The notes under the pieces are model-generated. The model made no database searches. It worked only from the letters and a program-made list of their open reading frames with translations, and had not been told where the DNA came from. A stretch of 64,000 nucleotides of DNA, from the NCBI RefSeq assembly GCF_001894945.1, contig NZ_BCXE01000013.1:94925-158924 (forward strand), read 5' to 3'. The translations under genes were made by a program, and so were the position numbers. Of this stretch, positions 37,196-45,257 are shown in pieces; position 1 is the stretch's first letter; each line of letters starts with the position of its first letter. The stretch comes from Rhodococcus ruber NBRC 15591. Its GTDB lineage: Bacteria; Actinomycetota; Actinomycetes; Mycobacteriales; Mycobacteriaceae.

Positions 37196-37245
37196 GTTGT
37201 CACCGACGCCGCCGGTGTCAGTTGTCACCGACGCCGCCGGCGTCA
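37196..37245. repeat. 25-bp direct repeat, two copies
   Basis: 37196-37220 and 37221-37245 differ at one base and are followed by a 6-bp start of a third copy. This is the third array with a 25-bp period in the window. The second copy contains the stop codon of a possible minus-strand ORF. Confidence 0.9.
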
Positions 37246-37374
37246 GTTGTCGACGACGACCACCACACCGGCGCGCATCAGCACGGCGTACAGCTCGCAC
37301 AGCGGGGGAGTGAGCAGCCGGACCACGGCGCCGACCACCGCATCCGGGCCCACTGGGACCATCGGGTTCGACAT
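37243..37374 (-). CDS. Possible 43-residue small protein
   Basis: An ATG-to-TGA frame giving a Val-rich amphipathic product (GPDAVVGAVVRLLTPPLCELY, then a C-terminal AGVVVVVDN). A TACGGT box ends 6 nt before the ATG, the spacing of leaderless genes in this window; GAGG is too close to act as a ribosome site. It has no recognised family. It is the only candidate gene in the 37085-37510 gap. Confidence 0.4.
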   Translation of the reverse strand: MSNPMVPVGPDAVVGAVVRLLTPPLCELYAVLMRAGVVVVVDN

Positions 37375-37510
37375 GCCTCGACCGTAGGGACGCCGGATGA
37401 ACCGAAGTTGACGAACGAGGAAAGAACGGTCGACGAATCGTCCGCGCGGGGGACCTCGCCGGACGACGGCGCGGACACGGAGACGACGTCCGCGGCGACG
37501 ACTCGCCTCG

Positions 37511-38293
37511 TCACGGGGTGCACACGAGGGTGAATCCGGCGCCGATGCCGCCCCGGGCGTCGAGGTCCTCGACGATCCGGTCGGCCCGCTGGTAGACCGC
37601 GAAGCGCACATCGTCGGGGCGGTAGCCGACGGCGAGGCCGAGCCACTCGCCGGTGTCGGTGCGGACCAGTGGACCACCGGAGTCGCCCTGTTGCATCACG
37701 AGCCACGAATTGAACGAGTTCGGGTTCACCAGCACGTCCCGGGTGCCGGCGACGTCCAGGGCGTCGACGAGGGGCAACGGCCCGCATGCGATCCCGGTCG
37801 TGTGCCCGGCCGCGCAGTGCCGGCCGATGTCCTGGTCACCGTCCGGCAGCGAGCCGATCGACTCGAGCGCCACGACCTCGCCGTCGGCGTCCGGGGCCGA
37901 CGTGTTCGACCCGCGCACCCTGGTCTCGTCGAGCAGGATCACCGCGTAGTCCGGCACCGCGTCGGTCGGCACCCCGAGGGGGTCCACCGAGCCGGGGCTG
38001 TAGACGGACGTCTCGGTGCCGATCGGTCCGTGGCCCTGCTCGCCGACCTTCCACACCTCGCCGGCGCCGTTCTGCCAGCAGTGTCCGGCGGTGACGGCGA
38101 CGAGGCGGCCCTCCCGGTCGTGACCGACCGCGCCGACCGAGCACCAACCCGGCGCGGGATCGGCGCTGGTGAAGGTGATTCCGTCGCCGGGGCGCAGCAC
38201 GATCCGCTCGTCCGGTACGTGCGCGGCCGCACCCGGCGCCGGGGCGAGCAGCACGGCCGCACACGCCGTCACGAGGAGCAGGGCGCGTCTCAT
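37511..38293 (-). CDS. Secreted trypsin-like serine protease
   Basis: A 260-residue S1-fold protease. A signal peptide (1-24, RRALLLVTACAAVLLAPAPG, cut after AAA) precedes a catalytic domain with His71 (VTAGHC), Asp115 (PDYAVILLD) and Ser205 (GDSGGPLV), an intact triad. Pairs of cysteines (Cys72, Cys160, Cys170 and others) suggest disulfides. No propeptide or membrane anchor is seen. ATG 38293 puts the signal peptide at the start; ATG 38305 and 38311 are alternatives. It is isolated from other genes; role outside the cell unknown. Confidence 0.88.
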   Translation of the reverse strand: MRRALLLVTACAAVLLAPAPGAAAHVPDERIVLRPGDGITFTSADPAPGWCSVGAVGHDREGRLVAVTAGHCWQNGAGEVWKVGEQGHGPIGTETSVYSPGSVDPLGVPTDAVPDYAVILLDETRVRGSNTSAPDADGEVVALESIGSLPDGDQDIGRHCAAGHTTGIACGPLPLVDALDVAGTRDVLVNPNSFNSWLVMQQGDSGGPLVRTDTGEWLGLAVGYRPDDVRFAVYQRADRIVEDLDARGGIGAGFTLVCTP

Positions 38294-38451
38294 GCCTTCT
38301 CCCATCTCCATTCGTGGACCGCGAGATCGGGGGGCGGTGGGGATTGCGGCCACGGACGCTTCACCGAAGTCGGCACGTTACCAGCGTTTCCGCGGGGAGG
38401 CGCCCCGGGTTTCGTGTTCGCGTCGCCGGCGCTGCGGGCGCACCGCGAGTC

Positions 38452-38521
38452 GGAGGCCGGCGGTGTCCCCATTCCGGCCGGAGGCCGGCAGTGTCCCCAT
38501 TCCGGCCGGAGGCCGGCGGTG
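38452..38521. repeat. 28-bp tandem repeat, 2.5 copies
   Basis: Copies at 38452-38479 and 38480-38507 (one mismatch) plus 14 bp to 38521, ending 7 bp from the 3' end of the tRNA gene. The rest of 38294-38527 shows no gene. Confidence 0.9.
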
Positions 38522-38527
38522 CGGCGG

Positions 38528-38601
38528 TGCCCCCGGTGAGACTCGAACTCACACTGGACGGGTTTTGAATCCGTTTCCTCTGCCAATTGGGATACGGGGG
38601 C
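38528..38601 (-). tRNA. tRNA-Leu, anticodon CAA, short variable loop
   Basis: A 74-nt cloverleaf read on the minus strand. Acceptor stem GCCCCCG/CGGGGGC, TA at positions 8-9, a D arm with GG, anticodon loop TTCAAAA (anticodon CAA, reads UUG), 5-nt variable region, T arm GTGAG-TTCGAGT-CTCAC and discriminator A. CCA is not encoded. The variable region is that of a class I tRNA, whereas leucine tRNAs are class II; there are mismatches at the inner ends of the D and anticodon stems. A tRNA next to pdtaR is, as I recall, conserved in mycobacteria. Confidence 0.85.
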
Positions 38602-38615
38602 GTCGTGCGCAGACC

Positions 38616-38621
38616 ACTGTA
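38616..38621 (-). promoter_or_regulatory. -10 box (TACAGT) of the tRNA gene
   Basis: TACAGT on the minus strand lies 14 nt before the mature tRNA 5' end, a normal distance for tRNA promoters. No good -35 is seen. Confidence 0.45.
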
Positions 38622-38711
38622 GAAGATCGGTGACGGCCGTCGGCCACCGGTACCCTTCTAACGTTCCACCCCCTCCACGGGGGCCGCCCGAGCGACAGGA
38701 GATGGCCGACG

Positions 38712-39326
38712 ATGACAGCCGCCCCGCACGAGAATCCCGCTCAGCCGCGGCGCGTCGTAGTAGCCGAGGACGAGGCGCTGATCAGGCTCGATCTGGTGGA
38801 GATGCTCCGCGAGGAAGGCTACGAGGTGGTCGGCGAGGCCGGCGACGGGCAGCGGGCGGTCGAACTGGCGGAGCAGCTGAAGCCGGACCTGGTCATCATG
38901 GACGTGAAGATGCCCCGGCGCGACGGCATCGACGCCGCCTCGGAGATCGCCGCCCGGCGCATCGCACCTGTGGTCATTCTCACGGCGTTCAGTCAGCGTG
39001 AGCTCGTCGAACGCGCCCGCGACGCCGGCGCCATGGCGTATCTCGTCAAGCCGTTCTCGAAGACCGATCTCGTTCCGGCGATCGAGGTGGCAGCGAGCCG
39101 GTTCGCGGAGATCCGTGAACTCGAGCGCGAGGTGGCGGGGCTGACCGAGCGGTTCGAGACCCGCAAACTCGTCGACCGTGCCAAGGGTCTGCTCATGGAC
39201 AAGCACGCGATGACCGAGCCCGAGGCGTTCCGCTGGATCCAGCGGGCGGCGATGGACCGGCGCACCACGATGAAGCACGTCGCGGAGGTGGTCATCGAGA
39301 CGCTGGGCGGCGCCGCGGCGGGATGA
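38712..39326 (+). CDS. pdtaR: ANTAR-domain response regulator PdtaR
   Basis: A 204-residue two-domain regulator. The receiver (about 14-130) has the acidic pair VVAEDEALIRLD, phosphoacceptor Asp64 (VIMDVKMP), Thr in LTAFSQ and Lys in YLVKPFS. The ANTAR domain (about 140-198) contains KLVDRAKGLLMDKHAMTEPEAFRWIQ. It corresponds to Rv1626 of M. tuberculosis, which is phosphorylated by the kinase PdtaS and acts as an RNA-binding antiterminator. The kinase gene is not in the window. An AGGAGA lies upstream of ATG 38712. No terminator is obvious between it and livK. Confidence 0.96.
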   Translation: MTAAPHENPAQPRRVVVAEDEALIRLDLVEMLREEGYEVVGEAGDGQRAVELAEQLKPDLVIMDVKMPRRDGIDAASEIAARRIAPVVILTAFSQRELVERARDAGAMAYLVKPFSKTDLVPAIEVAASRFAEIRELEREVAGLTERFETRKLVDRAKGLLMDKHAMTEPEAFRWIQRAAMDRRTTMKHVAEVVIETLGGAAAG

Positions 39327-39481
39327 CGGAGCTTCCCGTTACGCCGGTGTCAATTCTTCGATAACGGTCGCGTCACAAGGATTTCGCCCGGGTTCGCGGA
39401 ACGCGTGGGGCGGATAGGTTTCTGGCCACGTCCCGGTGACGTATCCGGAGACGGTGTGCATGCCGACCGAAGGAGAGTTGG

Positions 39482-40807
39482 ATGGCCAGACGGACCTTCG
39501 TCCGCGCCGCTGCGGTGTTCGGAGCAGCGTCTCTCGCCCTTGCGGGGTGTAGCTCGGACAGCGACGATTCCGCCACGGGCGGTTCCGGTGACAGCGCAGC
39601 GTCGGCGACGACCGTGACCACCGACTGCGAACCCGCGCAGGCGACCGCCGGGGCCACCCCGGTGACGACACCGCTCAAGATCGGCACCCTGCTACCCGAG
39701 ACCGGCAGCCTCGCCTTCCTCGGGCCGCCCGAGGTGGCGGCGGTGCGACTCGCGGTGGACGACGTGAACGCCGCCGGCGGTGTGCTGAACCAGCCGGTGG
39801 AACTGATCACCGGCGACTCGGGCGACACCACGACCGACACGGCGAATTCCACGGTGGACCGGGAGCTCGCGGCGGGAACCCAGGTGATCGTGGGCGCGGC
39901 CTCGTCGTCGGTGTCGTTGAAGGTGATCGACAAGATCACCGGCGCCGGGGTGGTGATGTTCTCGCCGGCGAACACCTCCGACCAGTTCGTGTGTTACCCC
40001 GACAAGGGGCTGTACTTCCGCACCGCCCCCACCGATGTGCTGCAGGCCCAGGCGCTGGCGCAGCTGATCTCGGACGACGGTGCCCAGCGGGTGTCGATCA
40101 TCGCGCTCAACGACCCGTACGGCACCGGCCTGGCCACCAACACCCAGAACAACCTCGTCGAGGCCGGCGTGCCGGAGGATCAGATCCAGAAGATCATCTA
40201 CGACCCCAACGCGCAGTCCTTCAACGCCGAGGTCGACCAGATCAAGAACTTCGGGCCCGACGCCGTGGCGCTCATCGGGTTCGAGGAGTCCGCGAAGATT
40301 CTCACCCGCATGCACGAGGTGGGCATCGGGCCGGCCGACGGGATGCTCGTCTACGGCGTGGACGGAAACATGGGCAATGCCCTCGGTGAGGCCGTCGCGC
40401 CGGGACTGCTGGACACGATGCGTGGCACCACGCCGCTCACGGACGTCGGACCGGACTTCCAGAATCGGCTCCGGGCCGTCGATCCCGCGCTGATCGACTT
40501 CAACTATTCCGGCGAGTCCTACGACGCCGTGGTGATCTCGGCGCTCGCGGCGGAACAGGCCGGTTCCACCGCCGGTGTGGACATCGCCGCGAACATCAAC
40601 GACGTCACCCAGGGCGGCACGACGTGTACCAGCTACCAGCAGTGCGTCGATCTGCTGCGCGGGGGCCAGGACATCGACTACGACGGTGTCACCGGCCGAC
40701 TCGAGTTCACCGACGCCGGCGAGCCGGGGATCGGATCGTACGGGCACCTGGTGTTCGGGCCGGACAACACGCTCACCACGGAGGACTACATCGTGGTCGG
40801 TGAGTGA
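39482..40807 (+). CDS. livK: Branched-chain amino acid ABC transporter substrate-binding lipoprotein
   Basis: A 441-residue lipoprotein with lipobox LALAGC (Cys23) and a Ser/Asp/Thr linker, followed by a type I periplasmic binding fold (about 60-430; IGTLLPETGSLAFLGPPEVAAVRLAV). Such proteins bind leucine, isoleucine, valine or related amides. The ATG at 39482 follows GAAGGAGAG. It is encoded on the plus strand, convergent with livFGMH, so it is transcribed separately from its permease. A candidate -10, TAGGTT, lies at 39415-39420. Confidence 0.93.
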   Translation: MARRTFVRAAAVFGAASLALAGCSSDSDDSATGGSGDSAASATTVTTDCEPAQATAGATPVTTPLKIGTLLPETGSLAFLGPPEVAAVRLAVDDVNAAGGVLNQPVELITGDSGDTTTDTANSTVDRELAAGTQVIVGAASSSVSLKVIDKITGAGVVMFSPANTSDQFVCYPDKGLYFRTAPTDVLQAQALAQLISDDGAQRVSIIALNDPYGTGLATNTQNNLVEAGVPEDQIQKIIYDPNAQSFNAEVDQIKNFGPDAVALIGFEESAKILTRMHEVGIGPADGMLVYGVDGNMGNALGEAVAPGLLDTMRGTTPLTDVGPDFQNRLRAVDPALIDFNYSGESYDAVVISALAAEQAGSTAGVDIAANINDVTQGGTTCTSYQQCVDLLRGGQDIDYDGVTGRLEFTDAGEPGIGSYGHLVFGPDNTLTTEDYIVVGE

Positions 40808-40818
40808 CGACGACTCGG

Positions 40819-40857
40819 TGGGCGGGCCGGGAACCGGATCGGTTCCCGGCCCGCCCA
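40819..40857. terminator. Bidirectional terminator between livK and livF
   Basis: A 17-bp perfect stem (extendable by one G-C pair) with a 5-nt loop fills the gap between the convergent stops. Confidence 0.8.
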
Positions 40858-40860
40858 GCG

Positions 40861-41685
40861 TCAGTTGTGCTTCTGCTCCCTGCTGCCGGCGAGCGTCCCG
40901 AGGTACAACTCGACGACCTTCGGGTCGTGCATGAGGTTCGGTCCGGTGTCGGTGTAGGCGTTGCGGCCCTGGTCGAGCACGTAGCCGCGGTCGCAGATCT
41001 GCAGGCACCGGCGGGCGTTCTGTTCGACCATGATGATCGACACCCCCGCGGCGTTGATCTTCTTGCAGCGGATGAACACCTCGTCCTGGAACATCGGCGA
41101 CAAGCCCGCCGACGGTTCGTCGAGCAGCAGCACGGACGGATCCATCATCAGTGCCCGGCCCATCGCCACCATCTGCCGCTCACCGCCGGACAGGGTCGCG
41201 GCCTTGACCTTGCGACGCTCACCGAGGAGCGGGAACAACTCCGCGACGAACGTGAACCGTTGGTCGAATTGCTTGGGCCGCAGGTAGATTCCCATCTCGA
41301 GGTTCTCCTCGATGGTCAGTGACGGGAACACGTTGCGGGTCTGCGGCACGTAGCCGAGCCCCTTGCGTACCAGGACGTGCGCCGGAGCGGCGGTGATATC
41401 GTCGCCACGCAGCGTCACCGTGCCGCGTCGCACGGGGATCAGCCCGAACAGCGCCTTGAGCAGGGTCGACTTGCCGGCACCGTTGGGTCCGATGATGCCG
41501 ACGATCTCGCCGTCGCGGAGGAAGAAGTTGCAGCCGCGCAGGATGTCGACGCCGGGGAAGTACCCGGCGACGATGTCGTCGGCGCGCACCAGTGCCCCCT
41601 CGGCGAGGCGGGCGTGTTCCTCGGCGGTGGCCGCGCGCTCGGCCGCGGTCGTCTGCGCCGGTTCGGGGGGTGGCATCTCGCTCAC
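40861..41685 (-). CDS. livF: Branched-chain amino acid ABC transporter ATP-binding protein LivF
   Basis: A 274-residue ATPase. An N-terminal tail of about 30 residues precedes Walker A GPNGAGKST, the LivF-type loop YVPQTRNVFPSLTIEENLEMG, signature LSGGERQMVAMGRALM and Walker B VLLLDEPSAGLSP. The GTG start at 41685 overlaps the livG stop by 4 bp; ATG 41676 is an alternative. It is the last gene of the livHMGF operon. Confidence 0.94.
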   Translation of the reverse strand: MSEMPPPEPAQTTAAERAATAEEHARLAEGALVRADDIVAGYFPGVDILRGCNFFLRDGEIVGIIGPNGAGKSTLLKALFGLIPVRRGTVTLRGDDITAAPAHVLVRKGLGYVPQTRNVFPSLTIEENLEMGIYLRPKQFDQRFTFVAELFPLLGERRKVKAATLSGGERQMVAMGRALMMDPSVLLLDEPSAGLSPMFQDEVFIRCKKINAAGVSIIMVEQNARRCLQICDRGYVLDQGRNAYTDTGPNLMHDPKVVELYLGTLAGSREQKHN

Positions 41686-42722
41686 GGCTTCTCCTGCGTC
41701 GGAGGCTCGGGCCCGGGTCCGAGCCGTCCGGTCCCGTCGGGCAGGTCGGCGAGGACGGTGGTGTCCGGCTCGGACAGGTCGCCACCGGTCTCGAGGGTCT
41801 GGGCCTCGGCCTCCTCCATCGCTACGGCGAGCGCGGCCGTGGCGCCGACGGGGTTGCCCTCGTCGTCGAACTCGAGCACCTGGTCGTGGTGGCTGCCGAG
41901 ATAGGCGTCGACGACGGCCGGATTCGAGGAAAGCTGGTCCGGCGGAGCCTCGGCGATCACCGATCCCTGCGCCATCACCACCACCCAGTCGGAGATGTCG
42001 CGGATGACGTCCATGTCGTGCTCGACGAACACGACGGTCGTGCCGTCGTCGCGCAGGGTCTTGATGTGCCCGAGGAGTGTCTGCGTCAGCGCGGGATTGA
42101 CCCCGGCCATCGGCTCGTCGAGCATGACCACCGCCGGTTCGGTCATCAGGGCCCGGGCCATCTCGAGGAGCTTGCGCTGCCCACCGGACAGGGAACCGGC
42201 CAGGTCGTCGGCCTTCGCGTCGAGGGCGAACCGCGCCAGCATCTCGCGGGCACGTTCCGTGACGGCACGTTCCTGCCGGTGCCACGTCCACGGCAGCAAC
42301 GCTGCGAGCATCCGTTCCCCCCGCTGGCCCGTCGCACCGAGCCGCACGTTGTCGAGCACGGTCATCTTCGACAGCGCCTTGGTGAGCTGGAACGTCCGCA
42401 CGATCCCGCGGCGCGCGAGCTGGTGCGGGTGCAGACGTCCGAGCGACGTCCCGTCCATGCTCCAGGTCCCCGTGTCGGGTCGGTCGAAACCGGTGAGCAG
42501 GTTGAACAGCGTGGTCTTGCCGGCGCCGTTCGGCCCGATCAGGCCGGTGATGCAGCCGCGCTGGATCTCGAGGTGCGCCACGTCGACCGCCCGGAGACCG
42601 CCGAAGGTTCGGGAGAGCGCGTCCACCACGAGGACCGGATCCGGTTTGGCCGCGCCGGGCTCGCGGGCCACGGTGTCGAACAGGGCGGAACGCTGTGCCG
42701 CGGGCAGGGTCGCGTCAGGCAT
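41682..42722 (-). CDS. livG: Branched-chain amino acid ABC transporter ATP-binding protein LivG
   Basis: A 346-residue ATPase with Walker A GPNGAGKTT, the LivG motif GIVRTFQLTKALSKMTVLDNV, signature LSGGQRKLLEMARAL and Walker B VVMLDEPMAGVNP. Family members are usually near 255 residues; here about 75 extra acidic, low-complexity residues extend the C-terminus (from about 272). The ATG lies 8 bp inside livM. It works with LivF beneath LivH and LivM. Confidence 0.94.
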   Translation of the reverse strand: MPDATLPAAQRSALFDTVAREPGAAKPDPVLVVDALSRTFGGLRAVDVAHLEIQRGCITGLIGPNGAGKTTLFNLLTGFDRPDTGTWSMDGTSLGRLHPHQLARRGIVRTFQLTKALSKMTVLDNVRLGATGQRGERMLAALLPWTWHRQERAVTERAREMLARFALDAKADDLAGSLSGGQRKLLEMARALMTEPAVVMLDEPMAGVNPALTQTLLGHIKTLRDDGTTVVFVEHDMDVIRDISDWVVVMAQGSVIAEAPPDQLSSNPAVVDAYLGSHHDQVLEFDDEGNPVGATAALAVAMEEAEAQTLETGGDLSEPDTTVLADLPDGTGRLGPGPEPPTQEKP

Positions 42723-43713
42723 CGAGCTGCACCTCCCGCTTGTTGCCGAGGATGCCTTGGGGCCGGAACACCATCATGACGGCGATGAGCACGCCGAGGA
42801 GGATGTAGCGCATCGCGCCGACCTGCTGCTCGGACAGGGCCAGCAGCGGGTCCGGACCCGAGATGGCCTGGCGCAGCAGGGCATCGGGAATGGTGAGCAG
42901 GAACCAGAACAGCATCGCGCCGAGGACGGGACCGAACACGGTGGCGGCGCCCCCGAGGATCAGGGCGCCGAAGGCGAAGAACGTCTGCGCGGTGGAGTAG
43001 AAGTCGGGGTTGATCGACTTGGTCTGCAGCGCGTTGAAGATGCCGCCGAGCCCGCCGATCATGCCGCCGAGCACCAGCGCCTGCATCTTGTACACGAAGA
43101 CGTTCTTGCCGAGCGATCGGGCGGCGTCCTCGTCCTCGCGGACGGCCTTGAGTACTCGCCCCCACGGGCTGTGGCTGAGCAGGTACACCAGCCCGCACAG
43201 CGCCAGCACCAGGGTCCAGCCCACGACCATCGCCCACAGGTCGTCGCCGTAGAACCGCATCCCGAGCAGCGAGTACTGCCGCCCGGAGTCGAACGGGCTG
43301 AGCTCGGTGAACGGTCCGGCGAATCCGAACAGCCCGTTGGTCGAGCCGGTCACCGGATCCGAGGCGGTGGACCGGAACACCAGCCGCAGGATCTCGGAGG
43401 CCGCGATGGTGACGATGGCGAGGTAGTCGGCCCGCAGCCGCAGGGTGGGGATGCCCAGCACCACGGCCAGCAGGGCCGAGGCGGCCAGCCCCACGAGGAT
43501 GCCGAGCCACAGCGGCTGGTCGTAGGTCACGGTCATGATCCCGACGCCGTACCCGCCGAGCAGGGCGAATCCGATCTGGCCGAAGTTGAGCAGTCCGGCG
43601 TACCCGAAGTGCAGATTCAGTCCGATGGCGAGCAGCGCGTAGAAGATCGCCGACGGCCCGATCAACTGGGCGAAGGAAACCTGGAGAACGGCAACGAGAT
43701 CCACGGCGCTCAC
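42715..43713 (-). CDS. livM: Branched-chain amino acid ABC transporter permease LivM
   Basis: A 332-residue permease with about eight to nine membrane helices. Family segments are visible: AIGLNLHFGYAGLLNFGQIGF near the N-terminus, LGIPTLRLRADYLAIVTIA, and the cytosolic coupling loop SPWGRVLKAVREDEDAARSL. GTG 43713 overlaps the livH stop (GTGA). Confidence 0.93.
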   Translation of the reverse strand: MSAVDLVAVLQVSFAQLIGPSAIFYALLAIGLNLHFGYAGLLNFGQIGFALLGGYGVGIMTVTYDQPLWLGILVGLAASALLAVVLGIPTLRLRADYLAIVTIAASEILRLVFRSTASDPVTGSTNGLFGFAGPFTELSPFDSGRQYSLLGMRFYGDDLWAMVVGWTLVLALCGLVYLLSHSPWGRVLKAVREDEDAARSLGKNVFVYKMQALVLGGMIGGLGGIFNALQTKSINPDFYSTAQTFFAFGALILGGAATVFGPVLGAMLFWFLLTIPDALLRQAISGPDPLLALSEQQVGAMRYILLGVLIAVMMVFRPQGILGNKREVQLDA

Positions 43714-45056
43714 CCCACCCTGGCCCGGCTGCCGAGAATGCCCTGCGGACGGACGACGAGGACGACGATCAACACGAGCAGACCACCGATGTACTTCAGG
43801 TCGGGGTTGATGATCAGCGTCGACAGCTGCACGAGCAGGCCGACGATCACGCAGCCCAGCAGCGCCCCGTACGCGGTGCCCAGCCCGCCGAGGGTGATCC
43901 CGGCGAACATCAGCAGCAGCAGCTTGAAGCCCATCTCCCACTGGACGCGGCCGCCGAGCTCGGACAGACCGAACAACACCCCACCGAGGGCCGCGAGTCC
44001 GCCGCCGAGTCCCCACACGAACCGGACGACGCGTTCGACGTCGATGCCCGAGGCCGCCGCCAGATCCCGGTTGTCGGCCACCGCGCGCATGGCCTTGCCG
44101 ATGCGGGTGCGCTGGACGAGCAGGGCGACCCCGACGAGCACGACGAGGCTGACGACGATGCACGCCAGGTTCACCGGGGTGATCGCGATCGGGCCCCATT
44201 CCAGCTGGCGCTGGCCCTGGTAGTCGGCGAACGGCTCGGCCCGGTCGGAGAACAGCGCGAGGATCAGGTAGCGCAGCGAGATCGCGAGGCCGATCGACAC
44301 GACGAGCTGGGCGATCAGGCCGGTGCGCCGCCGCCGCAGGGGCGCCCAGATCAGCCCGTTGTTGAGCAGGCCGATGGCGATGCCCACCGCGATGGCGAGC
44401 AGCGTCGCGGGGATCAACTGGATGCCCAGGCTCACGTTGAAGATCCACGCGGCCACCGCGCCGAGGGTCACGAGTTCCCCGTGCGCGAAGTTCGTCAGGC
44501 CGGTGGTTCCGAAGATCAGACTCAACCCGACCCCGGCGATCGCGATCACCAGGCCGAACCGGAGTCCGTCGACGACGGTGCGGATCACCGTCTCCCACCC
44601 GGAGGTGCCGAACCCGGAACGCGACTCGCCGAACGAGAAGATGACCGTGTTCGCCCGCCCGGCGACGACGTCGCGCTGGACGGTGGCCCGCACGCTGACC
44701 TCGTCGGGGAGGGACTGCTCGTCCACCTCGAACGTGTAGGTGCCGGGGGGCACGGTCAGCTCCCACCGGCCGTCGGCCGCCGAGGTCGCTTCGGCGACCT
44801 CGGCGCCCGTGGTGTCGCGGGCCCGGACCGTGACCCCGCCGAGGCGCTGCCCGGCGTTGTTGAGGCTGCCGCTGACCCGCACCCCCTCGCTCGGCTGCGG
44901 AGCGGTGGTGACCGGTGCCGGCGGGGGCGTGGGCTCCTGCGCGACCGCGGTCCCGATCCCGGCTCCGAGACCGGCGAGCGCGAGCAGCAGCAGCAGGAGT
45001 GTCGGGGCGAGCCGAGGGACCGGCCATCGCTCCCGGAGCGGCACGAATGGGGCCAC
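43710..45056 (-). CDS. livH: LivH-type permease with N-terminal extracellular beta-sandwich domain
   Basis: A 448-residue protein. The permease half (about 150-448) is typical LivH (GLSLIFGTTGLTNFAHGE, coupling loop RIGKAMRAVADNRDLAAASG). It is preceded by a signal-like helix (about 17-40, ending TAVAQ), a Pro-rich linker and a carboxypeptidase-regulatory-like domain (about 58-145; VSGSLNNAGQRLGGVTVRAR, DGRWELTVPPGTYTFEV), which should sit outside the membrane. Normal LivH proteins are near 300 residues. GTG 45056 is chosen because GGAGG stands six bases before it; GTG 45074 is in frame upstream. First gene of livHMGF. Confidence 0.93.
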   Translation of the reverse strand: MAPFVPLRERWPVPRLAPTLLLLLLALAGLGAGIGTAVAQEPTPPPAPVTTAPQPSEGVRVSGSLNNAGQRLGGVTVRARDTTGAEVAEATSAADGRWELTVPPGTYTFEVDEQSLPDEVSVRATVQRDVVAGRANTVIFSFGESRSGFGTSGWETVIRTVVDGLRFGLVIAIAGVGLSLIFGTTGLTNFAHGELVTLGAVAAWIFNVSLGIQLIPATLLAIAVGIAIGLLNNGLIWAPLRRRRTGLIAQLVVSIGLAISLRYLILALFSDRAEPFADYQGQRQLEWGPIAITPVNLACIVVSLVVLVGVALLVQRTRIGKAMRAVADNRDLAAASGIDVERVVRFVWGLGGGLAALGGVLFGLSELGGRVQWEMGFKLLLLMFAGITLGGLGTAYGALLGCVIVGLLVQLSTLIINPDLKYIGGLLVLIVVLVVRPQGILGSRARVG

Positions 45057-45243
45057 GCAGGTCCTCCGGATCACGTCGGGGTCGTCGTGCGCGCCGCCGG
45101 GGCACCGGCGTCGTGGAACCGGACTTTAGCGGCTGCAACAGCGTTCCACGGCGCTCTGCGATTTCCGCCGCGTATCTGTTCTGTTTCGCCGCGCCGCGCC
45201 GCGCACACGGTCGCGGTGGGTCCGGGTTGTCCGAGCCGGTCCC

Positions 45244-45249
45244 TAGACT
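45244..45249 (+). promoter_or_regulatory. -10 box (TAGACT) for leaderless polA transcript
   Basis: TAGACT ends 8 nt before the GTG start of polA; the GAGGAA between them is too close to act as a normal ribosome site. Confidence 0.5.
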
Positions 45250-45257
45250 GAGGAACC

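Noticed and set aside
32126..37510. Recent mobile island carrying the P450 locus
   Set aside because: The locus looks accessory, but there is no integrase, insertion sequence or flanking direct repeat, and base composition is close to the surroundings.
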